Source: Nipponacmea schrenckii (lineage: Eukaryota > Mollusca > Gastropoda > Lottiidae). Taken from it: 64,000 nt of DNA. The stretch spans positions 45,080,602 to 45,144,601 of the forward strand of contig JAUJPP010000003.1 in NCBI GenBank assembly GCA_030562195.1, written 5' to 3'. Below, piece by piece: positions 49,578-61,100 of the stretch; within the stretch, counting starts at the first letter, position 1; each line of letters opens with the position of its first letter. The position numbers were made by a program, and so were the translations under genes. Under the pieces are notes generated by a model. The model was not told the origin of the DNA and made no database searches. It saw nothing but the letters and a program-made list of their open reading frames with translations.

Positions 49578-52481
49578 GTGAGTTTCTTATTAAGTAGTTA
49601 CACTTAAAATTTTCCTAAAACATCAGATTTACATATTAACAAGAATTTTAAATTTCAATTTTCAATACAAATTAGGAAATTTACATATTACATTCTAGCT
49701 ATAATGTCTAATCAAAATTGGCTGCATACATACCTACATTTAAATATCCATTAGCATTGTAACTGATAATAAAACTATATCCTTGAATTCATAGTCAGTA
49801 TGATACATCATTCAAATACAATATTGACCTGACAGATAGATTATCTTAATTCCTTTATTGTAAGGCTCCATTCTATCCATGCTATAAATACCGGTATTCA
49901 AACTGATATTAACTTCATTACTGTATATTATTCTTGTTTTATCATTATAACCTTTATTAAACTCTCCTAAAAATCAGACTTCAGGTACGGTATAAGATAA
50001 TATATACCAGGGGATCCCTATGTGGGTCAGAAAAATGGATATGGATTTTTGTTGCTGGCCACTGAGTACCTACCTTACGTTTCCCTGTTTCTTGATTCTG
50101 AGAGTTTGGGAACCCCTGTTATATACTGTATATATCACACACACAAAAAAAGAAATAATTTTGGCCTCCTGGTAAAAGTTTCTATTTTTTTTAGCTGAAA
50201 TGAAATTTACATTATTGTGAAGTTCACCTTATAATCATGTTTTTCAACATTTCAAGATTATCTGACAAGATTTTTCAAGGACAAGTTTATATGTGTCGTA
50301 GATTCCAAAGTAGATTGTTTGACAACTGGATGAAAGGTCATTTGAAATAATCTTCATCATCTCTTTTCAACAAAATCTTTCTTACAGATATTATTAAGAG
50401 TAATTTCCCTTTGACTATACATGAAAGTAACATTGAACTAGTGATTAAGAAAGAATTACAAACTTAGAGTGCAGTTGGCTTGTAAACCCTATAGTACCAA
50501 GTACTTAGTAGCAAAACTTAAAAATGTTATGTCATTAAATGAACTAATTGTAAGAACTATTTAGTAACAAATATGAAAGAGATTCATTGGAATTCTTAAT
50601 ATTCAAATAGATTATTGATGTAGACCTAACCATAGGGTTTTAATATAATACCAACTTCTCATCCAAGGCTTTGTGAATAGAACCATTCCTTTCAGAAATA
50701 GACTTGTATATATCTAAAAAAAAAAAGTAACCTATTTATCTTTTTATGTTTATTGACATTATTACAGTGCAGGTTGAACTTGTTTATATGTCATGTACTA
50801 ACCACACCCACTTGTCAATCTAAAGATAATCTAGGTTAACATTTTATATATTTCTTATAGGATTGTTTCTGTAAAATAATGTGATATTTTATATCAAGGC
50901 TTAATTTGAAATAACTTAAGCTATAAAGGTAATAATTATTGATATTCAATTGATTGTAAAAGACTAACAAATGAACACAGCATTTGAAGTCACCTATACC
51001 TCTATGTATAAATATTGACTTTTATAGCAAGAGTAACTTATAGTATTGGTACCATGAAAAAGAGTATGTTTGTATATAAATTAATTCAATATGAAATAGA
51101 TCTGAAATGGACATGGAAGTCTCTTGAAATACAAATAAATCTTAATTAAGCCTGATAGGTTACCATGAGAGTAGATTCTGATCTACAAGGGACATTAGGT
51201 AACTTGTCTCATTAAAGGTTGAAGAAAATGTTTTTTTGTGGCTGTGTTTCTCAAATGTTTTGATCATTATAGAATACTAACTCACTAATAGTCAGATCAT
51301 CTTACCTAATTAAACTGAAATTGAGTAAGTGTGGTAGTATTTTGACACAAGATTTCTAGACAGTATTACTGTTTCCGTAACAAACTAGTTTTGATGGAAT
51401 TTTGATGTTCTTCTGTTTTTCTTCAATTAAACCTAATACTCTACTCTCATTTGTGTAGTTCTGTATATATATAGTATTCCAGTAAATTGTTTAATATTAA
51501 GCTCTATATTTACTTGGCTACCTTTTTTCTGTGCAGTAATAACATAGAATCAAAATCTGCTATGACATCTTGATGATGATTTGACTTTCAAGCACTCTGA
51601 CTATTTCCAGATGACTCAATATTTTGGTTAAAAGAAAGTTAGAAATTTGGTAGCACAAGTAGGTAGATTGTGTATAATTTTAGAGTTACAGTTTTTATTT
51701 TCTAGTATCATTATGACATGGTTTGCATATACAGGTGTTTTAGATATGGTACATTTTAAATAGAATATCAAATGATTCCTTTTGACTCACTTGAAATTTC
51801 CAAGTCATCTCAGCTGAAGAAAGGTACAGACGATCATGGGTACACCATTTCAAAGAAATGATCTTGCTGTAGTCAGATTCTGTACAACTCAAGTTGTTAT
51901 CCTTCTGAAATATATGGATGGTTGTTATATGCCCAAATAAAACATGGATGTTTATTGATATCATCCTTGTCAGTGCATCAATCAGTTTCAGCAAATGTTA
52001 TCATTTCTGACTGTTGTACGTGGCAATGCCTGGAAGCCTGTTTTTTCATAAAATTTTGTAAAGGCTGCAAATTTATTTTAATTCATCAATATTTCAACAT
52101 GAAATTAAACTGTTCCTTATTCTTATGGCTGTAGAGGTCAGAATCCATTTTAATTTCATATAGAATGTAATGGTCTGGCTTGTGTCTAGTGAAATGTAAA
52201 CAAAACATACCACATTTCTGTATTTTAATTAACACAAACCAGCTAACACAACTTGTTTTTATATTTTAACTATTTTGTTAAAATGAAAAAGAACAGTTTA
52301 CAAATAACATAACAGATTATAAAATATTGAATTTTATTATAACTTTTAATTGTTTTGAAAATCATGAATGCATACACACAGATACTTAGCTTTTATCACA
52401 CTGTTATTTATGGAAACTGAACCTTCTAATATAACAGCACAGAAATATTTCAATTCCTTCTTTTTCTGTTTTTGCATGCAG

Positions 52482-52560
52482 GCAACCTAAAATGCTTGCA
52501 TATATTACAAGTTGCTGGCCATCCCATGGTGTTCTTGATGCAGAAACATTTGATATTAAG
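52482..52560 (+). CDS. Candidate first coding exon of an unidentified gene
   Basis: A strong acceptor (CTGTTTTTGCATGCAG) precedes the exon. An ATG at 52492 opens a frame of 23 codons, MLAYITSCWPSHGVLDAETF then DIK, ending at AAG|GTTTAA. The residue composition (Cys, Trp, Pro, Asp, Glu in AT-rich DNA) is protein-like, but I do not recognise the family. A degenerate echo of the TGCTGGCCACCCCA...CATTTGAT part occurs at 48258-48297. Confidence 0.4.
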
Positions 52561-55493
52561 GTTTAAATTGTTAATTGTTTTAGATTGATTATTGTCAATC
52601 TTCTAGTCTTTTTTCTAGAAAGTTATTACGAGTTGTTAGCTGAGTTATTATTTAAGTATTATTTTCAACAACTTCACTGTCTGTTATAAGATAGAATTGT
52701 TTACGTGTTAACTTTTAAAACAGTAGATATAATGACTTTACCATAGACTTCAACATCTTTACAGGTAGCACTGTACAATTTTAACTTTCAAAACATCCTA
52801 TTTATAGACCATATTTGTTTAACTCTGCACCTGTTTTGAAAATTTTAAGTTTCTGGTATTTTTTCTTTTGTTTTGTTAGTGCATAGAATATCAAAGAAAA
52901 GTTGTCATTAAATTCCATTGTATAAATACCATTCCTCCTCCTATTTTAGGTGAAGACTTTGTCAGACAAGGCCATGGAAGGTCATTCATGCTAAATTTTA
53001 AAGACTGTACAAAGTGCATGTGTGCATGATGTACCATCCTTATGAGACAGATCCCATTCATGGGTTGTATTAAAATCTGATCAGTTTAATAGATCTTGTT
53101 AAATAGATACCTTTAACATGATATTTTGTTTGACTTACCTGTAAATTTTGTTAGTAATTAAGAAAGTCATTTGTTTGTATCTCTAAGTTTCTATTTGAAG
53201 TGATGTGTAGAAGGTGAAAGGTGAAGATAAAATGTTTTTGTGGCACCATGTTGTCAATAGTTAGCTGTAATTAACACAAACTACAGGTTTATAGGTAACA
53301 TGCAAGATTTAAAGAGGCGATGTATTTGATTTGCCCATGTTTTTTTTTAAATTTTATAAGGCATTCTATTTCATTGACTTCCAGTATTTGTAAAACACAG
53401 AATTGAAACTTTCGGTATACCAGACAAATTTATGATCACAGCTTTACTTAGCAGTTTTCGCCTTGCATTCTTAAGATGATGGACCTTATATATTTTTGGC
53501 AATGAAATACAAAAAATAAAAACTGTCGGAAACTTGCCAATTTTATTCCTGTTAGTGCAAAATAGAAGGGACCTTCATTTTTGAAGTAGAAACTGGAAAA
53601 TGAAGGCCTTAGTGAAAGCTGTGCTACCATCTTATTATTGACTGTACCCTGTGTAGTGTATAATATAAGAAGATGGTGAGAGACGATAATACAAGATGAT
53701 ACAAATTGATGTAGAAAAGATAATATAGACACTAATAAATTCTTAACCTGTCTTGAACAGTACAGTTTTGAATTCTGCTGATTCCAACAATATTCTATTT
53801 ATCCAAATTGTTTTATACTTATTTAACCAAGACTGAGGAGTCATACAAAGAACTTAATAGAAGTCTTCAATGTACAGCCACTATACATTAAGAATTCAGT
53901 TAAAGATTTCCTGTTGTGTGGCTGTCACTGTCACTAAGTTTGGAATTACAAAATCTGAAACTGTCATATACTTGCTCTGTACTGAAATTCTATTAAGTTA
54001 ATATTAACTTATTGTTTGTTATCTATTAAGGCATCAAAAGCATAACTTAGTATATATTGCCAGGTAAATGGTGAAAATGAATATTAAGTCTGAGTTCAAG
54101 CCACACTTCAGCTGATAGAAATGAAGTTATCTTTTCAACCATATTTTTTCTGCATGTTGATGTTGATTTAAATACCAATGCAGTGGTGTGTTGTTAAAGA
54201 TACACAACTCTCTAGAGTTATAAATGTCAATCTATAATATGCTCTGATTTTATTCTCCAATATATATTATATAGATATTTTTATTGAATGACTATCATTT
54301 GTATGGAATCAAGAAATTAATCGAAAGAATTGAATAAATTTTCCAGGTAACATTAAATTGATTGCATGATATTAAGTTTTGATTTTCATGGACATATAGA
54401 CAGAATTGTATTTATTAAAACTTGAAACTAAAACCATTGTAGCAATGGCTTTAGTGGTGGATGTGAACACTAAAGATAATGTTGAACGGTTGTACCCTTT
54501 CAGAAAACTATTCATGATAATTTACTAGCTGGTGTTAAGATTTATAGATTACATGTACATTGTTGGTATGGCACATCATTGAATTGATACATATCAATAA
54601 TGTATGAAATGCCTCAATAGGTGTATATAATATAGTTGTGCATCGATAATTACAATATAGATACAAATATAACACCTGATTCCTAATCCAAAGTAAACTG
54701 TAAACATAATAGTAGTTAACCTATTGACAATTACTGGTTATTTTCTGTAAATGATATGTAGGTATTAAAACTCATTGAAACTTGATTAAGTTATGTTATG
54801 CTCCATTGCATTTATATATAACATTACATCCTTGTATCTGATATGATTGGCAATACAAAGCACAAGTAATGTGACATACATTTTTTTTTGACATACATTT
54901 TTGTAATTTTACTTCCAATTGACGTCAGTGTTGATCTTAAATTCTAGAAAACACTTTGTCTTTTGACATATGTTAATGAAATTAGGGGTAAAGTCTTTAT
55001 TGTAATTGCTGTATAATTTTGGCACTAACAAGAGACTTTCAGATTACTTTTACATTGAGATCTGTACTGTTTTTATACCTATGTAGATAGATGGTTGGTA
55101 AAGTTTACCTGAGATACTATAGATAAGATCATGCATATTCCTTTTGAAAGCCATGACATTTTTCAGACTTAAGATAATTTGCAATCTCTAGGCATATTTA
55201 AAGTCAAAATATTTTCTATTGCTATCAGACTTCTTTTCAAAGAAGTTGTTAGATATATGGAACATCAACCTACCTTGACTCGAACTACAATTTCACTTAG
55301 AGAAATTCCTAACTTCACTATTGTCGACAAAATTCCAATTTATTACTATACATTTAGTAGTTTGTCATTCTTTTCTTTGTAAGCTATTTTCTTAAATAAA
55401 TATATTTTGTTATTCCTATGTTATGTATTGTTACAAGGTTATTATGTACTGATTTAAAGAAATGTTTTGTTCTTGTGCTATTTAAATTATCAG

Positions 55494-55579
55494 CTGTTGC
55501 AAAACAAGTACTCAGAATCATTTATAAAAAAATTGTATCAGAGGAACCAATCAAAGATTGGGCATCTGTTTCAAAGAAG
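55494..55579 (+). CDS. Candidate internal coding exon of an unidentified gene
   Basis: 86 bp between ATTATCAG and GAAG|GTGATA. Two frames are open. One reads VAKQVLRIIYKKIVSEEPIK then DWASVSKK (exon entered in phase 1, left in phase 0). The other reads LLQNKYSESFIKKLYQRNQS then KIGHLFQR (entered in phase 0, matching the end of the exon at 52482-52560). I cannot tell which is used, or name a family. Confidence 0.35.
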
Positions 55580-55637
55580 GTGATATGTAATGTGCATTTT
55601 TGACCACACAAACACAAAGGTCACACAAACTACTATA

Positions 55638-56126
55638 TTAAAGGGGCCCAGGCTTGATTTGTTTTGGACAATCATCCGACAGCCTCAAACACATGAAATC
55701 TTTTGCTTAGCTAATCAGAAATAGTCTACTGAGCTTACCTTTGAAATTTGAGCCTTCAAATTGATGTGTATCCATAATTATCCGTGTTTGAAAAATCATA
55801 ACTTCTTAAGAAATTACGAACGTCCCGCCATATTGGAAAACGGTTCGTCAAAGAGTTATCCTTCCCGTCGTGCAATAGCGGTCATCTATATAAATAGACT
55901 ACAACGCATTTTCAATTGTAGACTTTGTCAACAGGACACACAATTTTCAGACTGACTGGAGACCAGTCGCGTACAGCACGGAAAAAAAATGAAAAGTGAA
56001 ATTTTTTGTTTGAGGTATATTTCAAGGTATTTTGCGATTTTCTTAGAGCTTGAGTATTTCTGAGGACTGTTTAAATGTAACAAAGGCCCAAAACGACCCC
56101 TAAAAATAAAGCCTGGGCCACTTTAA
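55638..56126. mobile_element. TTAA-flanked MITE (family 3)
   Basis: The left end TTAAAGGGGCCCAGGCTTGA and the right end, inverted, TTAAAGTGGCCCAGGCTTTA match at all but two of the first 20 positions. Length is 489 bp including both TTAA copies. The interior is richer in CpG than its surroundings (for example CGTCCCGCCATATTGG and AGTCGCGTACAGCACGG). No protein is encoded. Confidence 0.78.
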
Positions 56127-56192
56127 GATGCCTTCTGTTAGTTGATTATTTAAAAATCTTAATTATATTAATAAATCAGTTTCTCTTTTATC

Positions 56193-56456
56193 TTAAAGGG
56201 ATTGTGAGAAGATTTTTTTTTTATTTTGTATGTGTATCAAACATCTTCTTGCAATTCAGCTAAGCACTTATTTACGTCTCTAATGCAAATTACTCTATGT
56301 GAAATAAGCAGTTTTGTAATGTCCTCACTAAGTGACACTTAGTTTTAGTGGAAATGAATGAACCACATAAATCTGATTGAAAATTAGAATAGTGTAAAAA
56401 AAAAGTGTTCCTGATACACATTAGATATATAGAAAACGTCTTGACAGTCCCTTTAA
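56193..56456. mobile_element. TTAA-flanked MITE (family 4), about 264 bp
   Basis: The left end TTAAAGGGATTGTGAGAAGA and the right end, inverted, TTAAAGGGACTGTCAAGACG share the first nine bases and most of the next eleven. It lies only 66 bp from the preceding TTAA element. Shared TTAAAGGG(G/A) ends suggest the same transposase as families 1 and 3. Confidence 0.65.
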
Positions 56457-57647
56457 CATAAGACAGTTGAATTGAACAGCTAGTTAGTAAACATGCTGAC
56501 ATTACTGTAAATTCTTTAAAATGTCAGTTACCGGTAATTTAGACTGTTGTGTGGTTCTATCTTCAGTTAATTATAATTACAGATTGAACAGTAATTTTAA
56601 GTCAAATATAGATAGGGTGTCTAAAGATGAAGTCTTCATCATATATATATGGGTGTTAAGAGACTGGCAAAGTAAAAAAGCACCTAGTCCATCAGATGAG
56701 ATGTGCTATGGACTGTGCATGTTGAGGTTGCCAGTTGGGAATTCAAATTTGCACATCATCATTAGCCCAATCAGATTGCAAATTTTGTTTTTTTGAATAT
56801 AATGTGACTGATTCTAGGTTTGTCAGTGTAAAATCAGTATTTATACTATATCTCTAGGTATTGTTATGTTTTCACATTGTTAATGATCAGTTAGAGTTCT
56901 AAGATTATATCATAATATCAATCATATTGTTTACTTATCACTTAATCATACTGCCAACTTCTATACCAAAGACTTTATCACTAAACAAGTATTTCTTACC
57001 TGTAGATATATATCTATATTTATAAGACACCCACAATTTTTTTTAAATCTATTGTTGTTTGTGCTTTTTTTGGTGGAGGGGGTAAAAAAATTATTCATCA
57101 TATACGGTACAACAAACATTTGTTTTTGAAAAATGCATAAAGAATACAAATAGGTTGTGGGACATCACAAGATTAGTGCCATATTGAAATAAAAGACTTC
57201 CTTTTTCTAACCATAAAGCTTTCTATTCCTTTAACTTGCACTTTAATGTCTATAAATAGCTATCATGTAAAAGCAGGAGTTATCTATGGAATATAGATTA
57301 TTTAAGGTTTTTGACCTGATTAGTGCTAGACTGTCTTGACCCCCAGTAAATTGAATAATAATGTATTGTATTGTGATAGGGGAGGAAGCAGACACTTGTT
57401 ATTATTGATTAAGGTTTCAAGTCAAGATATTAACATTGTAATTGACTATTAACATAGATTGCTTTCACTTGACAGTTGCATTGATGATCATCAGGTAACT
57501 GTTGTAAAAATAAGGATTTGAAAGAATATTGCTGTATATTTATGAATAGATAACAGTTTTGTCCTATTTGACACTAGAAGGTGCAAAACAGCAGCAAATT
57601 TTCCACAAAAGCTCCCATGAAAATTGGATTGGCATAACAAGTAATTT

Positions 57648-58160
57648 TAAAGCGTTTTTACGAGATACAATCCGATTTGAAGTTATGTGAATCGATCGAT
57701 AAGAAAGATGACGGACGATTAATCCAAATCAATTCGTTTTCATAAATGAGTCAAGTTCAACCAAGTTTAAATGTGATCACAATGTACGACCAAAATACAT
57801 TTGCCAGAGGTTTCAGTCAGAATTGTGAATCTCGTCATTCCATATTGAAAACAATCATAAATTTTAAGCAAAACAAATAAATGGTGTTATTGTTTATATC
57901 CATGAAAAAACGTGTCAGCATTAAATTTGACTGGAATCATGAAAATATTAAATATACATTAATAACCAAACATACCTTGTCGACGCCATTTTGATCGCAC
58001 TCGATCAACTAACTTGCTGGCGAAGCAAGTTAGTTGCTTTAGTAAATCGATTCACCCAATCGATGTCGTAAATGTGAAAAGTTACTGAATCAGATTTACC
58101 AATTTTTGCCCATAAACGCGTTTACTATAAATCGATCGAATCTCGTCAAAACGTTTTTGA
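57648..58160. mobile_element. Foldback-like CpG-containing element with a 13-bp hairpin
   Basis: The left end AGCGTTTTTACGAGATACAA then TCCGATTT resembles the inverted right end ACGTTTTGACGAGATTCGAT then CGATTT. A second shared segment, GTGAATCGAT, lies inside both arms. At 58006-58036 a perfect 13-bp stem (CAACTAACTTGCT / AGCAAGTTAGTTG) encloses a 5-nt loop. CGAT motifs are frequent, unlike the flanks. On the minus strand ATGGCGTCGACAAG|GTATGT (57992 down) also resembles a first coding exon with a donor, so a promoter is an alternative reading. Confidence 0.45.
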
Positions 58161-61100
58161 TAAAGTTTTTCTCTGTCCATAGACAAGAATATATATATAC
58201 AGCAGCATTCTTACTGTTAAGATTTTAAAAATACGAGCTGTTTTAAAAACTTAGGTATCGTAAATAGATTAGATATTTAATATTACCACTGCTATCACAT
58301 TTCCTGACAAGTCTATATATGGCTGTATTTAGTTATATAAGAAGAATATTGATTCTCATTTCAACTGTTATAATGATGATTCTAGTTGATACAGTCTAGC
58401 TGTCACAAGTACAAAAAAATCCTTAAAAGATTATTATGAGCAGGTTTTGGAAAGAGATATTGTATATAGGATCCTTCAAAAATATTGTTGTGAAATCGGT
58501 TATCTTGACCTTAGTAATGTTGAGAGAGAAAAGTGACCAACAGGTAAACATCTAAACAAAAATGGTACTATATGATTTTTAGATGTTATATAGTATTCAT
58601 TATTGTTATGAATTTACATGGTACTGTCTAAATAAGTAATTGGTTTTCTGAATAAAATATCCATAGAATTTGAGTTTAAAAGTGACAGAAATATGGTTGA
58701 TGTTAGTCAGTTTATTGTTCTTTCTTCATACCATTGTGAAATGATACAGATTGTTCCATTTTGTTTAAAGTAATAGAAAAACAAGGGCAGTAACTATTGT
58801 TTACACAATGAATGAATTTGTCCACAATGACTGTAATATAATGAGATTAACTGATGGTGAAGGAATTGTAGAGCTGAGAAATATTTTAACAACTTCAAGA
58901 CTGACCTTTAACCTTGTGGGATAACAATAACAATGTCAGCATGTTTATATTCCCTTAGGTACTAATACTCTACATGTTAAGTAGAAAAAAAAACTTAAGT
59001 TGGTTAAAATGGTTGACCAATTGGTGGAACATATTTTAAAGTATAACCATTGTTCTTTATTTGAATATAAATTTTTCTATATTTTTAAAATATTATGTTT
59101 ATCAAATGTCATTATTGATTGAAGTGACCTAATTTGCCCTCAAGATATAGCTCAATTTTATGATTTTATATCTCTAACTTCCCTAGACAATCAGTTGGTT
59201 GTAAAACTTTATAACTATTAGTTTGACAAATTAACACCCTTATAACCCTGAAAATGGAACCATCTTGAAGGAATATCACCCTTGGTACCTTTGATTAGTG
59301 GACAGTGGATGCCCTGTTCTATTTATAGACTACTCCAGCTGATTAATATAGAACATGTGTTAGAAATTGAGTGAAGAACATCATAGAGAGGATAGTAGCT
59401 GTATAGACCACATCTAGCTAGTAATATACCTTACATACAGTAGCAGACTTACTCCTCCACAACTCTTATCTATTGGCTGCTTCTACCTCCATTTCACCAG
59501 TCTGGGATATGCCTGGAAATTTGGTCTTTGGTGTCTTGTCTACCTGGACCTCACCTTCTCTCAACCTAACCAGTTGAGATGCCTAATGAAGACTGTAATT
59601 AAAATGAAAGTGTATTGTAGTTAGTGCGTAAATGAACTGTGTAATATATGAAACTATATGATAAAAGGAAGGAATTGTCTACCTATCTATATACTGTATT
59701 AGGCCTACTGTATGTATTATTTAAACCAATATGGCTTGTGTTATACAGAATTCTTCTGTTAGTGGTAAGTTTATTTATCACTTACCTTGCACAATATTAT
59801 TTATAACTCATCTATCCAAATATTATTTTTCATAACAGTATGACCCATATATTAAGCCATGTGCATACATTCATTTAAATTAGATTCATAGACAACTCTT
59901 AATTCATATCCTTATTTATAATATTTAGATACGTGTACCAATTATTTATTTGGGACACCACTCTGAAGCATTGAGCATACTAAAGGTACCTGTACCTTTC
60001 AGAGAAATGATGCCTTTTGACCTCTGACAAGAAGATTAAATTAATTAAAATTCTTTGGCTAATTTTGAAAACTTTCAGTTTGCTGCCAATAGTAATGAAT
60101 ACTTAATGATATTGTTGGCCTAATCAATTGCAATTCAACAAGAAACATAATTTACACTCTGTGAACAAAATCAAGGTATTTTCATCTAAACATTAAAATG
60201 GAAAGGATTTCTGTATATATATTTATTTAATTCTATACTTAGATGTTGTGTATTTATAGACATATAACATTCAGTATGCAGTGTCACAGAAAGATGCAAA
60301 TCTGTTAAACTTTTTAATCCTATGCTAAATAGTTAGCCATGTCTTCAAATATCTGAATGTTAACTTGACTTTTCAAAGCCTGTTCTACAGATATAAATGC
60401 AATTTAAGAATTGTTAATTCCATTTGTAATGTTAATGAATAAAATCATATGTATTACTGCATAAGTCTTTTCAAAGATGTGTTAAAAAGATCATTATTTT
60501 ATAAACAATAAATATATATAAGACTGTATTGATCTTAGTATGCTCAATTAGCAACTACTACATTCAATTCCCAATCTAAGGAATATGTTGTTATGATTCT
60601 GAAAGATTTTATTAATGCACCCTAAATATTCTCTGGCAATCATCATAAAGAATTTCAAAGGTTGAAAGGAGTGGAATGGACAGGTTTAATGTCTAAAGAA
60701 TTTGGACCAAGCCTGTGCAGTAGAGTTTAGAAGTGTACAGATGTTATGTTAGGTTGAAAGACTGACAGATATCAGCTGATAGCACCATCTTAACTGTCTG
60801 TAACTGACTTCTGTTTCCTTTTAATACTTAGCATATTTTATTGAAATAAAGGAGGGTAACATTCACTTAAATTAGATATAGATCAGATATAGGGCATACA
60901 TGTCACTAGTAATTTCATAGACTTTTTCATAGGTTGGTACTAATAAAGTAAACATGTTACTCTTGATAAAAATAAAGAAAAAATTAAACAAGCACAATTT
61001 GGTTTGAGAAAAGTCATATTTGAATTAAATGTAATAGTAAAAGTTACATGGTGTTTGAAGAATAGAACTTGAAATTGTTGATGAAATGTATTATTCAGTA

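Noticed and set aside
55179..55382. 67-residue plus-strand frame before the 55494 exon
   Set aside because: Partly protein-like (EVVRYMEHQPTLTRTTISLR), but no splice context or recognised family; could be an old transposon fragment.
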